A stretch of DNA of 64,000 nt from Amycolatopsis pretoriensis (GCF_900107925.1 NZ_FNUJ01000001.1:62001-126000); one strand, 5' to 3'. Counted from the first letter of the stretch, positions 1 to 9,190 are shown. The notes: generated from the sequence alone by a model not told the origin. Numbers and translations: made by a program.

Positions 1-1
1 C

Positions 2-1327
2 GCCGACGGCGGGTTGCTCATCGAGGTCGTCGACCAGGGGCTGGGCATGACCCCGGCGGAGCTGTCGGCGGTGAACGAGCGCCTCGCGGCGGCCGGGACG
101 GTCGGCCCGGAGACGACGCGCCGGATGGGGTTGTTCGTGGTCGGCCGGCTGGCGGCCCTGCACGGGGTGACGGTCCGCCTGCGCGCGACGGGAACGGGAG
201 CACGCCACGCGGGGGTGACGGCGAGCGTCCACGTCCCGGGCGCGCTGGTGATCGCGGACCTGGCCCGCCCGATCGGCGCGGGCCGGCTGGTGACGGCGGG
301 CGCGACCCGCAACGGCCACACCCGGCCCCCGGTGGTCCCGGCGCAGGGGTCGACGCCGATCTTCGAGCAGGTCGTGACGAACTGGTTCACCGAGCCGTCC
401 GCGAAGCCGGTGGTGCGGCGGAACGGATCGGTGGGGCCGAAGGAGTGGCCGGCGGTCGGCCAGAAAGCGGCCGACTCCGCGAGCCGGCTCGACGAGGTCG
501 AGTGGCCGGGACAGCCCGAAACCCCTGCGGCGCAGGGAACTTCCGCGGGCGAGGGTGCCGAGTGGCCCGCGGCAGCCGCGGGGCAGGGCACTTCCGCGAC
601 GGGCCGCACCGAAGCGGCTGAGCGGTCCGGTCCGGCCGGAACCGCCGCGGCCGAGCCGGGCGGCTCGGCCGGCCGCGCCGAGTGGTCCGGTCTGGCCGGA
701 ACCGCTGCAGCGCAGGGTACTTCCGCGACCGGCCGTGGCGAAGCGGCCGACCGGCTCGGTCCGGCCGGAACCGCCGCGGCCGAGCCGGGCGGCTCGGCCG
801 GCCGCGCCGAGTGGTCCGGTCTGGCCGGAACCGCTGCAACGCAGGGTACTTCCGCGACCGGCCGCGCCGAAGCGGCCGACCGGCTCGGTCCGGTCGGCAC
901 CTCCGGCGCCGAGCCCGCAGACCCGGCCGGCCGCGGCGACCTGTCGAGCCGGCTCGAACCCGCCGCGGGGATTCCCGCCACCGACTGGCCCACCTCGGTC
1001 GAAAAGTCCGTCGCGCGGCCCGAAAAGCCCACCGTCGGCGAGTGGGACACCCCGGCCGACCGCGCGCGGCAAGCCGCCGAAAGCGCTCTCAAGCCCGCCG
1101 CCGCTCAGCGGCTCACCGATGCCGGCCTGCCCACCCGGCGGCCCGGGGCCCAGCTCGCCCCCGGTGCGGTCGTCCCGCGCGTGCGCGAGCAGAACGGCGG
1201 CTCGTTCCGCGACGCCGCCGCCGTCCGCTCCAGTCTCTCCCGCCACTACCAGGGGATGCGCGCGGCCCGGCGGGAGACCGCGGCGCGCTCCGAAGAATCC
1301 GGAAAGGACGAAGTGGATCCGCGATGA
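2..1327 (+). CDS. cvnA: Conservon sensor histidine kinase CvnA, C-terminal part (5' end outside window)
   Basis: Only the end of the gene is present; the frame is open from base 2. The first ~90 residues are the end of a HATPase_c domain: a D-Q-G-L-G-M box (G1-like) followed by [11 protein letters not shown], the usual G2 segment of actinobacterial CvnA kinases. About 350 residues of Ala/Gly/Pro/Thr-rich, probably disordered tail follow, including a 43-residue tandem repeat. In conservons CvnA is a membrane histidine kinase-like protein encoded first, followed by roadblock, DUF742 and GTPase genes, and the next two genes here match that order. The stop overlaps the next start (ATGA). Family assignment is firm; the signal sensed is unknown. 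Confidence 0.85.
   Translation, partial: ADGGLLIEVVDQGLGMTPAELSAVNERLAAAGTVGPETTRRMGLFVVGRLAALHGVTVRLRATGTGARHAGVTASVHVPGALVIADLARPIGAGRLVTAGATRNGHTRPPVVPAQGSTPIFEQVVTNWFTEPSAKPVVRRNGSVGPKEWPAVGQKAADSASRLDEVEWPGQPETPAAQGTSAGEGAEWPAAAAGQGTSATGRTEAAERSGPAGTAAAEPGGSAGRAEWSGLAGTAAAQGTSATGRGEAADRLGPAGTAAAEPGGSAGRAEWSGLAGTAATQGTSATGRAEAADRLGPVGTSGAEPADPAGRGDLSSRLEPAAGIPATDWPTSVEKSVARPEKPTVGEWDTPADRARQAAESALKPAAAQRLTDAGLPTRRPGAQLAPGAVVPRVREQNGGSFRDAAAVRSSLSRHYQGMRAARRETAARSEESGKDEVDPR
587..900 (+). repeat. 129-bp tandem repeat inside cvnA (about 2.4 copies)
   Basis: Codons at 587-715 encode a 43-residue unit beginning G-T-S-A-T-G-R and ending [10 protein letters not shown]. It is repeated almost exactly at 716-844, and a third, diverging copy starts at 845. 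The repeat keeps the reading frame, so it lengthens the disordered tail of the kinase. Confidence 0.85.
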
Positions 1328-1830
1328 CGGAACTTCCCGACGTGCCGCGCCGCCACGGCACCGAACCGTCGGCCCGGTCCCTCAGCGGGACGCTGGCCTT
1401 CCCCGGTTCCGCCGCGCCGCCCGAACGGACGGCGACGCTGAACTGGCTGGTCAACGGGTTCGTCCAGGATGTGTCGGGGGTCGCGCACGCCGTGCTCGTC
1501 TCCGCCGACGGCCTGCTCGTGGCCGCCGACGAGGCGCTGCCCCGCGAGCGCGCCGACCAGCTGGCGGCCATCGCGGCCGGCCTGTCCAGCCTGTCGCTGG
1601 GCACCGCCGAGCTGTTCACCGCCGGGCGGGTGGTGCAGTCGGTCATCGAGATGGAGCAGGGCTTCCTGCTGCTGATGAGCGTGGGCGACGGCTCGAACCT
1701 CGTGGTGCTCGCCTCGACCGGCTGCGACATCGGGCTGGTCGGCTACGAGATGACGATGCTGGTCGAGCGGGTGGGGCAGAAGGTCGACGTTCCCGCGCGC
1801 GAGATACCGGTGGCCCAGGACCACCGGTGA
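1324..1830 (+). CDS. cvnB: Roadblock/LC7 domain protein CvnB
   Basis: 168 residues. After a ~35-residue leader the protein is a single roadblock/LC7 (MglB-like) fold: L-N-W-L-V-N-G-F, then [15 protein letters not shown] and a hydrophobic core ending with [10 protein letters not shown]. Such proteins bind and regulate small Ras-like GTPases. The ATG overlaps the TGA of the kinase gene, and its own TGA overlaps the GTG of the DUF742 gene, so the three are translationally coupled. Within a conservon it is expected to link the kinase to the GTPase CvnD at the membrane. No cvnD is visible downstream here. Confidence 0.92.
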   Translation: MTELPDVPRRHGTEPSARSLSGTLAFPGSAAPPERTATLNWLVNGFVQDVSGVAHAVLVSADGLLVAADEALPRERADQLAAIAAGLSSLSLGTAELFTAGRVVQSVIEMEQGFLLLMSVGDGSNLVVLASTGCDIGLVGYEMTMLVERVGQKVDVPAREIPVAQDHR

Positions 1831-2219
1831 TCGACGACCCGCCGCCCGGGCCGTACGGGGAGGAGCCGCGGCGCAGCGCGTCGCTGGCCCGCCCGTACGC
1901 CTGGACGGAAGGCCGGACGGCCCCGGCGGTCGAGATCGCCGTCGAAGCGCTGGTCGAGACCACCGCGGCGGGCCGGGCCGAAGCCGGCTACCTCGGGTCG
2001 AGCGCGCTGGCGGAGGTCACCGAGCTGTGCCTGCGGCCGCGGTCGCTGATGGAGATCGCCGCGCTGCTGTCGCTGCCGCTCGGCGTGGTCCGCGTGCTCG
2101 TCGCGGACCTGATGCAGGACCACCTGGTGATCGTGCGCGACACGCTGTCGGACACGTCCACCTGGGACGAGCGCCACGACCTGATGGAACGCGTGCTGCA
2201 CGGGCTGCGCGACCTGTAG
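1827..2219 (+). CDS. cvnC: DUF742 protein CvnC
   Basis: 130 residues, GTG start overlapping the previous stop (GTGA). It has the DUF742 signature: [10 protein letters not shown] near residues 19-28, then a winged-helix-like segment ([23 protein letters not shown] split across residues ~60-85) and L-V-A-D-L-M further on. DUF742 proteins are the third conservon component and probably an adaptor. The usual fourth gene (Ras-like GTPase) is absent; an MHYT gene starts 13 bp later. Confidence 0.9.
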   Translation: MIDDPPPGPYGEEPRRSASLARPYAWTEGRTAPAVEIAVEALVETTAAGRAEAGYLGSSALAEVTELCLRPRSLMEIAALLSLPLGVVRVLVADLMQDHLVIVRDTLSDTSTWDERHDLMERVLHGLRDL

Positions 2220-2232
2220 GAAGGACTTCGCG

Positions 2233-3003
2233 ATGGAGCATTTCGCGCTGGGGCACTGGTTGCTGGTGCTCGCGTACCTCACGTCGGTGGTGGGCTGCGC
2301 GCTCGGGCTGGCGTGCGCGGTGCAGGCCCGGCACGCGGCGAACCCCCGCCACCGCCTGCGCTGGCTGGTGCTGGCGGCGGTTTCGATCGGCGGCGTCGGC
2401 ATCTGGCTGATGCACTTCGTGGCGATGCTCGGCTTCAGCACGCCCGGGATGCCGGTCCGCTACGACATCTTCCGCACGGTGCTGTCGGCGATCCTGTCGG
2501 TGGCGGCGGTGTTCGCGGGCCTGCTGGTGGTGGGCGGCCGCGCGAAGTTCGGCTGGTGGCGCCTCGCCCTCGGCGGCGTGATCACGGGCCTGGCGGTGAA
2601 CGTCATGCACTACACGGGGATGTCCGCGCTGAGGGTGAAGGGCGACTTCGGCTACGACGGCGTCCTGGTGGCGCTGTCGGTGGTGATCGCGGTGGTGGCG
2701 GCGACGGCGGCGCTGTGGTTCGCGGTGTTCCTCGACCGGCTGTCGCTGCGGCTGCTGGCCGGGTTCGTGATGGGCGCCGCGGTGACGGGCATGCACTACA
2801 CGGGCATGGCGGCGGTCCGGATGAACATGGACATGAACGCCCCGGACCCGGCGGGCGTCGAGGTGTTTTCGTTCCTGTTCCCGGTGTTCGTCCTGGCGGC
2901 GATCGCGATGGCGGTCCCGCTGTGCGCGGTGCTGATGGCGCCGCCGGTCAGGTCCCAGGCCGCGGAGGTCCCGGCTTCGGAGGGCGAAGTCGTCACGGTG
3001 TGA
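2233..3003 (+). CDS. MHYT-domain integral membrane sensor
   Basis: 256 residues with about seven hydrophobic segments. Three copies of the MHYT signature are visible: M-H-F-V-A-M, M-H-Y-T-G-M-S and M-H-Y-T-G-M-A. The MHYT domain is a membrane sensor proposed to bind copper through Met/His and to sense a diatomic gas. Here it has no attached GGDEF, EAL or kinase domain, so it may act through the preceding conservon proteins. A GGAAGG-like ribosome site precedes the ATG, 13 bp after cvnC. The 3' end overlaps a minus-strand gene remnant by 11 bp. Confidence 0.88.
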   Translation: MEHFALGHWLLVLAYLTSVVGCALGLACAVQARHAANPRHRLRWLVLAAVSIGGVGIWLMHFVAMLGFSTPGMPVRYDIFRTVLSAILSVAAVFAGLLVVGGRAKFGWWRLALGGVITGLAVNVMHYTGMSALRVKGDFGYDGVLVALSVVIAVVAATAALWFAVFLDRLSLRLLAGFVMGAAVTGMHYTGMAAVRMNMDMNAPDPAGVEVFSFLFPVFVLAAIAMAVPLCAVLMAPPVRSQAAEVPASEGEVVTV

Positions 3004-3352
3004 GCTGCTCGCGGATGGCTTCGGTGTCGACGAGGGACCAGATCTCGGCGATCTTGCCGTCGTCGTAGCGGTAGAAGACGTGCTCGACGAAGGAAACGCG
3101 CTTGCCGGTGGTCGGCAGCCCGCGGAAGTCCGCGGCCGGAGTGCAGTCGAACCGGATGCGACACGCGACCTGGCCGCCTTGGACGACGAGGCGTTCGACG
3201 GCGTAGCGGAGGCCGGGGATCTCGGTGGCGTCGCGCTTCAGGAGGTCCTGGAACGCGGTCAGGCTCAGGGTGCGGTCGTTGTGGACGACCGGGTCGTGCG
3301 CGAACGTCCCCAGGTCGGCGAAGCGACGGCCCGCGGGGGGAACTTCCCCCCG
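2993..3352 (-). pseudogene. 5'-truncated SnoaL-like (NTF2-fold) protein
   Basis: The minus-strand frame reads a good SnoaL-like/ester-cyclase-type sequence: F-A-D-L-G-T-F, H-D-P-V-V-H-N-D, a central V-A-C-R-I-R-F-D-C-T, then V-F-Y-R-Y-D-D-G-K-I-A-E-I-W-S, ending T-E-A-I-R-E-Q-L-T-P. The first ~20 residues of the fold are missing. Upstream, the frame runs through the hairpin at 3326-3360 into a stop with no ATG, GTG or TTG between. This looks like a gene whose start was replaced by the neighbouring terminator, so it is called a remnant. Initiation at an internal CTG cannot be excluded. Confidence 0.6.
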
Positions 3353-3360
3353 CGGGCCGT
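3326..3360 (-). terminator. Perfect 17-bp hairpin after the DUF11 gene
   Basis: Arms at 3326-3342 and 3344-3360 are perfectly complementary around one base (acggcccgcggggggaa and its reverse complement). It begins 13 bp after the stop of the minus-strand DUF11 gene. A strong GC stem without a clear U-tract is typical of actinobacterial terminators. Confidence 0.85.
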
Positions 3361-3372
3361 CACCTCAACCCC

Positions 3373-5763
3373 CTACAGGATGCACAACAGCGAACACGCG
3401 GTGGCCGACGACCACCCCGTGTGCGACGGCGGCGTCCCCGGCGGGACGTTCGCCGGCAGGTAACTCACCTTCGCCTGGTTCGTGATCGGGAACAGGCTCA
3501 GCAACGCGTACGTCGAGCAGTACACCTGCTTCGACTGGTTCGCCGCCAACGTGAAGTCGCCCGTCTGGCACGACGGCTCCACACTGTCCACCACGTGCGC
3601 CGACGTGATGCCGACCGGACCCAGGTTGGTCACCGTGATCCGCCAGTACGCCGTCGCGTTCAGCAGGCCGAGGAGGCCGACCCCCGCCTGCTTCACCCAC
3701 GGCCCGGCGCCACCCGGTCCGCACTTCGCCGGCGTCGACGACTTGCAGATCTCCTTCTCCACCTTGACGTTCGGCGTGCACGACGCGCCCGGCGCCACCG
3801 GGAGCGTCACCGTGTTCGACGTGAACGAGCCCGTCGAATCCGTGCCCGACGCCGTGTTCGCCACCGACGACACCGCGCAGTCCGCGGAGATCGTCGTGCG
3901 GAAGCACAGCTGGGGTGCGTCGCCCACGTAGTCCACCACCAGCCGGCCGGCGAACCCGGCCGCGGAGTGCAGGACCAGCGTCGTCGTCACCGTGATCGAC
4001 GGGTGCGCCGCCACGGAGACGCCGGTCAGGTCGACCGAGCCGTCCGGGGCGAAGCCCGGCGTCGGCACCGTCACGCCGTCCTGGTCGACCACCGTCACCC
4101 GGGACGCCGCGAAGTCGACGTTCGCCGGGTCGACGCCCGTCAGCCGCGCCGCCGTGTAGCCCTGGACGTGCGAGCCGCCGTCGCAGTAGAAGTCACCCGG
4201 CTTCAGCGTCACCTGCCCGCCCGAACGCACGCACGGCGTGGCCCCGGTCGCCGGGTCCATCGAGAACAGCACGCCCGCGTCGCCGAGACCGATCAGGCAG
4301 CCGGACGGCGGGTCGTACGAATACCCGTAGTCCCGCGTGGCCCCGCCGTTCACCGTCGGGTGCGAGATCGGCCCCGGCAGGCCCGCGCACGCCGCGCCCG
4401 TCGTCCAGTCGTGGCAGAGCGCCGCGCCCGCGTAGCCGCCGTTCCAGATCGGCAGGTAGCTGCGCACGTGCCCGGCGGGATCGGTGACGACCTCCGGCGG
4501 GAACGCGTACACGCCGGCCGGCAGCGCGGCCGGGCCCGGCGGGGCCGCGAGCGCGGACCCGTCCAGCGCGTAGCACGTCGTGACGTCCGGGCTGCCGGTC
4601 GTCGTCGCGCAGGCACCCACCGACGCGCCACTCGTGTCGAACGCCGTGTAGTCGTTGTAGTTGTAGTTGCCGGCGGGACCGGTCGGGCGCGCGGACGCCC
4701 AGTTCGCGCACGCCGTGGCGGTCGCCGGGTCGAAGCAGCCCAGCGTCGGCTGCTGCCCGGTGCCCGGGTTCGACGTCGACGCGAACACCTTGCCCGCCGC
4801 GACCGTCACCCCGCCGTAGACGTACGGCTGGTTGGCCGCCGGCACGATCGGCGCGTACGGCTGGCCGCCGCAGGCGCTCTGCGTCGCGATCGTCCAGCAC
4901 ACCACGGCGCCGGAGCTGACGATGCCGTAGAGGTTCCCGCTGTTCTCGACGAAGCCGCCGATGCTGTTCACCGCCGGCGAGCCGCCGGTCGGGGACAGCG
5001 CCCAGTACCCGCAGTTGGCCGAGGCCGCCATGTCGAGGCAGCCGACGCCGACCGAGGACGCGGTGACGGCGGGGTAGTAGACCTTCGCCGGCGCGGCCGG
5101 GTCGTGCACGTACTGCTCGACCATGGTGCTGGCGATGTCGCCGGCCCCCAGCGTGCCGAGCGGACCGGGCGCGGTGTTGAGCACCTTCGGCCACGGGCCG
5201 CCCGGGCAGCGCTGCCCGGTGGCGAGGTCGGTGCAGACCACCTTCGGCGAGGTGGCCCCCAGGTGGTGGTAGATGTTCCAGGCCTGCAGCGCGCCACCCG
5301 GGGTGCGGTACAGGATCGGGCTGAAGCCGTCGCCGCCGGTCGCCGTCGTGACCGCCTGCACGGGCGGGGTGAGGGCGCCGGACAACGACGTCGCGTCGGG
5401 GCCGGCGTCGGGGTTGCTCGCCCGCACGGCGGTGACGCCGGACGCGGGTTCGGTACCGGTGAAGGTCGTGCCGTCGGTGGACCACGACGGCGTCCAGCCG
5501 GGCGGGGCGTGCAGCGAGCCGGACTGGAACGCCTGGCCCGCGCCGACGGCGTCGGTGATGGTGGCGGCGCCGGACCCGGTGGCCTGGTCGTCGTAGCCGA
5601 TGACCCAGTTCGCGGTGGCGCCGTGGTCGGCGGGGGATCCGGTGCCCTGCACGGACTTCGTGAGCCCGGAGACGGGGGCGGCCTCGGCGGCCACGGGCAG
5701 CGCGACGGCGGAGGCCGCGACGAGCACGAGGGGCAGCACGGCACCCAGCATGCGTCTTCGCAT
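3373..5763 (-). CDS. Secreted DUF11-type repeat protein
   Basis: 796 residues from the ATG at 5763, preceded by GAGGA. The N-terminus is a clear Sec signal: M-R-R-R-M-L-G then a hydrophobic stretch and A-E-A-A. A DUF11-like module follows (G-A-T-A-N-W-V-I-G-Y-D-D, T-I-T-D-A-V-G). The middle ~400 residues are Cys-, Gly- and Tyr-rich with repeated short blocks resembling a beta-propeller or similar repeat fold. A second DUF11 module near the C-terminus carries N-A-T-A-Y-W-R-I-T-V-T-N-L-G. The paired cysteines suggest disulfides outside the cell. No LPXTG or C-terminal membrane anchor is seen. The role is unknown, perhaps an adhesive or structural exoprotein. A strong hairpin terminates it. Confidence 0.85.
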   Translation of the reverse strand: MRRRMLGAVLPLVLVAASAVALPVAAEAAPVSGLTKSVQGTGSPADHGATANWVIGYDDQATGSGAATITDAVGAGQAFQSGSLHAPPGWTPSWSTDGTTFTGTEPASGVTAVRASNPDAGPDATSLSGALTPPVQAVTTATGGDGFSPILYRTPGGALQAWNIYHHLGATSPKVVCTDLATGQRCPGGPWPKVLNTAPGPLGTLGAGDIASTMVEQYVHDPAAPAKVYYPAVTASSVGVGCLDMAASANCGYWALSPTGGSPAVNSIGGFVENSGNLYGIVSSGAVVCWTIATQSACGGQPYAPIVPAANQPYVYGGVTVAAGKVFASTSNPGTGQQPTLGCFDPATATACANWASARPTGPAGNYNYNDYTAFDTSGASVGACATTTGSPDVTTCYALDGSALAAPPGPAALPAGVYAFPPEVVTDPAGHVRSYLPIWNGGYAGAALCHDWTTGAACAGLPGPISHPTVNGGATRDYGYSYDPPSGCLIGLGDAGVLFSMDPATGATPCVRSGGQVTLKPGDFYCDGGSHVQGYTAARLTGVDPANVDFAASRVTVVDQDGVTVPTPGFAPDGSVDLTGVSVAAHPSITVTTTLVLHSAAGFAGRLVVDYVGDAPQLCFRTTISADCAVSSVANTASGTDSTGSFTSNTVTLPVAPGASCTPNVKVEKEICKSSTPAKCGPGGAGPWVKQAGVGLLGLLNATAYWRITVTNLGPVGITSAHVVDSVEPSCQTGDFTLAANQSKQVYCSTYALLSLFPITNQAKVSYLPANVPPGTPPSHTGWSSATACSLLCIL

Positions 5764-5948
5764 GAATGGTCCTCGATTCTTTCGCGAAAGTGGATTCCGG
5801 GAATCGTTTTCCCGGCCGAAGGAAAATCCTATGCCGTGCCGGGAGTGCGTTGAAGGTGTCTCACCCGGGCGCCAGAAAGGCGAAGCCAACAGCGCAGTTC
5901 GTTACCGATGCGAAACAACGGACACCTGCTGCGACAAGGGGTTTCCCG

Positions 5949-5960
5949 GTGACCGGTCAC
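5949..5960. promoter_or_regulatory. Palindrome GTGACCGGTCAC in the 5764-6054 intergenic region
   Basis: A perfect 12-bp palindrome lies in the 291-bp space between the DUF11 gene start and the end of the gntR gene. It may be an operator for the DUF11 gene, about 190 bp upstream of its start. I see no certain -35/-10 pair and no other gene in this space. Confidence 0.3.
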
Positions 5961-6054
5961 CCGGATGCCGTCCCGCTGTCACTCGATCGGGTAATGGCCG
6001 GTCGCGAAAACCGGCGTGATTCCACCCCGGTGATGATCTATTTTCCGAATGCGC

Positions 6055-6753
6055 TCAGCCGGATTCCGCGTCGAAGCGGAGTTTCGACGTGATCCGGTAG
6101 CGGTCGCCCCGGTACACCGATCGCGTCAGCTCCACGACCCGGCCCGTGGCGTCGCGGGTGAGCCGCTCGATGTGCAGGATCGGCGCGTACACCGCGATCT
6201 CGAGCAGTTCGGCCTGCTCCGGGTTGGTCACCGCCGGCTCGATAGTCTGCACCGCGTCCGACACCACGATCCCGAACCGCTCCCGCAGCAGCCGGTAGAA
6301 GTTGCCCGATTCCAGGTCCGCGACGGCGAGTCCCGGGGCCACCGACGCCGGCAGCGCCAGCTGTTCGATCGCGATCGGCTCGTCGTCGACGTGCCGGACC
6401 CGCGTCACGCGCAGCACCGGCGTTCCCGGCTCGAGTTCGAGGTCGGCCGCCAAGGACCGGGGGGCCGGGGAGACCGCGAACGCGACCACCCGGCTGGTCC
6501 AGTGCCCTTCCGCGGGCGGAACGGCGAGCCCCGTGGCCAGTTCCTGGGTCACCTTGTGCGGGCTCGTGAACGTCCCGCGCCCGCGCTGGCGCACCAGCAG
6601 CCCGGTGCGCGTCAGCTCGTCGATCGCCGCCCGGACGGTCGGGCGGGACACGCCCAGCTCCGCGGCCAGGTCGCGTTCCGAGGCCAGCCCGGTGCCGGGG
6701 CCGGCGTTCTCGATCACCTTGAGCAGGTGCCGCCGGACGCGGTCGCGCTTCAC
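6055..6753 (-). CDS. GntR/HutC-family regulator (DasR/NagR-like)
   Basis: 232 residues from the GTG at 6753. It has an N-terminal winged helix (L-A-S-E-R-D-L-A-A-E-L-G-V-S-R-P-T-V-R-A, then R-G-R-G-T-F) and a C-terminal UTRA effector domain (P-V-L-R-V-T-R-V-R, Y-R-G-D-R-Y-R-I-T-S-K-L). HutC-type regulators next to amino-sugar uptake genes usually bind phosphorylated GlcNAc. A longer frame starts with TTG at 6852, overlapping the GH20 stop, but would translate through the hairpin at 6802-6816, so I prefer the GTG. It is last in the minus-strand chitin/amino-sugar unit and a candidate to act at the dre-like site 12793-12810. Confidence 0.82.
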   Translation of the reverse strand: MKRDRVRRHLLKVIENAGPGTGLASERDLAAELGVSRPTVRAAIDELTRTGLLVRQRGRGTFTSPHKVTQELATGLAVPPAEGHWTSRVVAFAVSPAPRSLAADLELEPGTPVLRVTRVRHVDDEPIAIEQLALPASVAPGLAVADLESGNFYRLLRERFGIVVSDAVQTIEPAVTNPEQAELLEIAVYAPILHIERLTRDATGRVVELTRSVYRGDRYRITSKLRFDAESG

Positions 6754-6801
6754 GGTGGGCGGGCGGTCCGCCGGCTCGCCACCTTCTTTTCGGGGGCCTC
6801 G

Positions 6802-6816
6802 GGGGGCGGAGCCCCC
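6802..6816 (-). terminator. GGGGGC-GGA-GCCCCC hairpin between GH20 and gntR
   Basis: A 6-bp GC stem with a 3-base loop sits in a G/C-run element, with a second ggagc repeat beside it at 6823-6834. It could reduce read-through into gntR or be a dispersed intergenic repeat; neither can be decided here. Confidence 0.45.
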
Positions 6817-6848
6817 GGCTTGGAGCGGAGCCCCTGATGGCTCAGCGG

Positions 6849-8372
6849 TCAAGGCACCGTCTTCCTGGGTACTCCGAGCGCCCCGGCGAACCGGACGCGC
6901 TCCTTGGGCAGGGCGTCCAGGGCACGCAGCCGCTCGAGGTGACCGGTCAGGCGCTCCTGGAATTCAGCATAACCGCGCGCCGGCGGCGACCAGGCGCGTT
7001 CGGCGAGCGCGCACAGCCGCGGGAACGCCAGGTGGCGGACGTGGTCGGGGGTCGGCGCGTGCTCGGTCCACAGCTGGGCCTGCGTGCCGAGCACCCCGGG
7101 CCGCGTCCCGTCGCTGACCGGGAGCCCGCCCGCCAGGGGGTCGAAGCGGTAGACGTCCCGGAGTGTCGTGACGTCGGCGCGCGGCGGTTCGCCCGGTTCC
7201 TCGCTCTGCCGGTAGTCGAAGTACGTCGACGTGTGCGGCGCCATGATCACCTGGTGCCCGCGGGCCACGGCGAGGGCGCCGTGCGCGGCGTCTCGCCAGG
7301 CCGTGACGACCAGGTCCGGTGGCAGCCGGCCCGCGGTGTGGCCGGTCTCGTCCCAGCACACGGCCTGCCGGCCGAGTCCGGTGAGGAACCCGTGCAGCTC
7401 GGTCAGGAACCACGGGTGCAGCTCGGCGGTGTCGGTCAGCTCGAGCTCGGCGGCCTTGGCCCGCGCGAGGGGGCTCGACGCCCACTGCGTCGTCGGGCAC
7501 TCGTCGCCGCCGATGTGCAGGTGCCGCGCCGGGAAGACGTCCGCGACCTGCGCGAGGACCTCGCGGCAGAAGGCGAACGCGCCGTCGTGGACGCCGAGGA
7601 TGTCCGGGCTGATGCCCCACGCGGTCCACACCGGCAGCCGCACGTCCGGCCGGTTGCCCAGCTCGGGGTAGGCGGCCAGGGCCGCGCGCATGTGCCCGGG
7701 CAGGTCGATCTCCGGCACGACCCGCACGCCGCGCTCGGCCGCGAACGCGACGAGTTCGCGCAGCTCGCGCTGGGTGTAGAAGCCGCCGTGGGGGACACCG
7801 TCGTAGACGTCGCTGCCGGCCGCGCCGACCATCGACTCCGTCCGCCACGCGCCGATTTCGGTGAGCCGCGGCCGGCCGTCGATCTCGATCCGCCAGCCCT
7901 GGTCGTCGGTCAGGTGCAGGTGCAGGACGTTGTACTTGTGCAGCGCCAGCAGGTCGACGAACTCGCGCAGGAACTCCAGTGGCATGAAGTGCCGGGCGAC
8001 GTCGAGCAGCATCCCGCGCCACGGCAGCCGGGGCGCGTCGCGGACGTGCAGGCACGGCAGCCGCGGCGGCCCGTGCAGCGGCACCAGCTGGCGCAGAGTC
8101 TGCACGCCGTTGCGCAGCCCCGCTTCGGCCGACGCGGTCAGGAGCGCACCCGTCGGCGTGACGTCGAGTTCGTAGCCCTCCGGCCCGTGGTTGCCGTCGG
8201 GCACGAGGTCGAGGCGGATCGCCGGTCCACTGTGGATCGACGGCCGGGGCAGGTAGCCGGCGAGCAGCCGCGCGACGCGCTCGGTGCCGCGCCCGGCCAG
8301 GACGCGCAGGCCGCCGGCGGGCGCGAAGGAACCGGCGCGGCGCGTCAGCCGCGCGGGGTGGGGGATGATCAT
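6849..8372 (-). CDS. Beta-N-acetylhexosaminidase, GH20
   Basis: 507 residues. An N-terminal GH20b domain (residues ~1-130) precedes the TIM barrel. The catalytic H-I-G-G-D-E motif is present with the Asp-Glu pair at residues 290-291, as are L-H-L-H-L-T-D-D-Q-G-W-R near 155-166 and the M-P-L-E-F motif. GH20 enzymes release terminal GlcNAc by substrate-assisted catalysis. There is no signal peptide, so it probably acts on imported chitooligosaccharides in the cytoplasm. Its ATG overlaps the stop of the upstream permease, placing it in the transporter operon. Confidence 0.95.
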   Translation of the reverse strand: MIIPHPARLTRRAGSFAPAGGLRVLAGRGTERVARLLAGYLPRPSIHSGPAIRLDLVPDGNHGPEGYELDVTPTGALLTASAEAGLRNGVQTLRQLVPLHGPPRLPCLHVRDAPRLPWRGMLLDVARHFMPLEFLREFVDLLALHKYNVLHLHLTDDQGWRIEIDGRPRLTEIGAWRTESMVGAAGSDVYDGVPHGGFYTQRELRELVAFAAERGVRVVPEIDLPGHMRAALAAYPELGNRPDVRLPVWTAWGISPDILGVHDGAFAFCREVLAQVADVFPARHLHIGGDECPTTQWASSPLARAKAAELELTDTAELHPWFLTELHGFLTGLGRQAVCWDETGHTAGRLPPDLVVTAWRDAAHGALAVARGHQVIMAPHTSTYFDYRQSEEPGEPPRADVTTLRDVYRFDPLAGGLPVSDGTRPGVLGTQAQLWTEHAPTPDHVRHLAFPRLCALAERAWSPPARGYAEFQERLTGHLERLRALDALPKERVRFAGALGVPRKTVP

Positions 8373-9190
8373 CAGCCCTTCACCGCGCCCGCGGTCATGC
8401 CTTCGACCAGGTGGCGCTGCACGAGCGCGAAGAAGACGACGACGGGCAGCGCGAACAGCGTCGAGGCCGCGATCAGGCCGCCGTAGTCGGTACCGGTGCT
8501 CGTGCTGAACGACACCAGCCACACCGGCAGCGTGTAGCCCGAACTGTCCTTCATGATCACGTACGCGAAGAGGAAGTCGTTCCACGCCGTGATGAACGCG
8601 AACACGCTGGTCGCGATCAGCCCGGGCAGGACCAGCGGCAGCAGGACCGAGCGCATGACGCGCGCGCGGGTCGCGCCGTCGACCATCGCCGCCTCCTCGA
8701 GTTCGACCGGGATGCCGTGCAGGAAGCCGCGCAACGTCCAGATCGTGAACGGCAGCACGAGCGCCACGTAGGTCAGGACCAGCCCGAACAGCGTGTCCAG
8801 CAGGTGCGCGCTCTTGAGCCCGAGGAACAGCGGGATGACCAGCGCGGGCACCGGCACCATCTGCAGCACCAGCACGCCGACGAGGAAGCCGCGGCGGCCG
8901 AAGAACCGGAAGCGCGTCAACGCCGTCGCGGCCAGGAAAGCGACCACGATGGACAGTGCGACCACCGCGACGACGACCACGACGCTGTTGACGAGGTCCT
9001 GCACGAACCCGGGCTTGGCGAGGGCGTCGGCGAAGTTGTCGAAGGTGAGGTCGAACGGCAGGAACTCCGGCGTCGGCTGGAGGATCTTGCCCGCGGGCTT
9101 GAACGCCGTGAGCACCATCCAGTAGACCGGGAAGATCCACACCAGGCAGAAGAGGGCGGCCGTGAGGTTCCGGCCGATCCGCCGGATCAC
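8372..9190 (-). CDS. ABC sugar transporter permease (MalG/DasC type)
   Basis: 272 residues, six predicted membrane helices. The EAA loop that contacts the ATPase is visible (E-L-E-E-A-A-M-V-D-G-A-T-R, G-L-I-A-T). GTG start overlapping the stop of the other permease, and a stop overlapping the GH20 start. It forms a heterodimer with the 9187-10128 product. No ATPase gene lies nearby; such CUT1 importers often share an MsiK-type ATPase encoded elsewhere. Confidence 0.94.
   Translation of the reverse strand: MIRRIGRNLTAALFCLVWIFPVYWMVLTAFKPAGKILQPTPEFLPFDLTFDNFADALAKPGFVQDLVNSVVVVVAVVALSIVVAFLAATALTRFRFFGRRGFLVGVLVLQMVPVPALVIPLFLGLKSAHLLDTLFGLVLTYVALVLPFTIWTLRGFLHGIPVELEEAAMVDGATRARVMRSVLLPLVLPGLIATSVFAFITAWNDFLFAYVIMKDSSGYTLPVWLVSFSTSTGTDYGGLIAASTLFALPVVVFFALVQRHLVEGMTAGAVKG

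Noticed and set aside
387..839. Long minus-strand Arg/Pro-rich frame opposite cvnA
   Set aside because: Composition is the reverse image of the repeat-rich GC codons of cvnA; no recognisable fold and no start signals.
3421..5853. 810-codon plus-strand frame opposite the DUF11 gene
   Set aside because: Arg/Val-rich shadow of a convincing secreted protein with signal peptide on the other strand.
5949..5960. CRP/GlxR-type site
   Set aside because: Half-sites GTGA/TCAC are separated by 4 rather than 6 bp, so only an undefined operator-like palindrome is reported.
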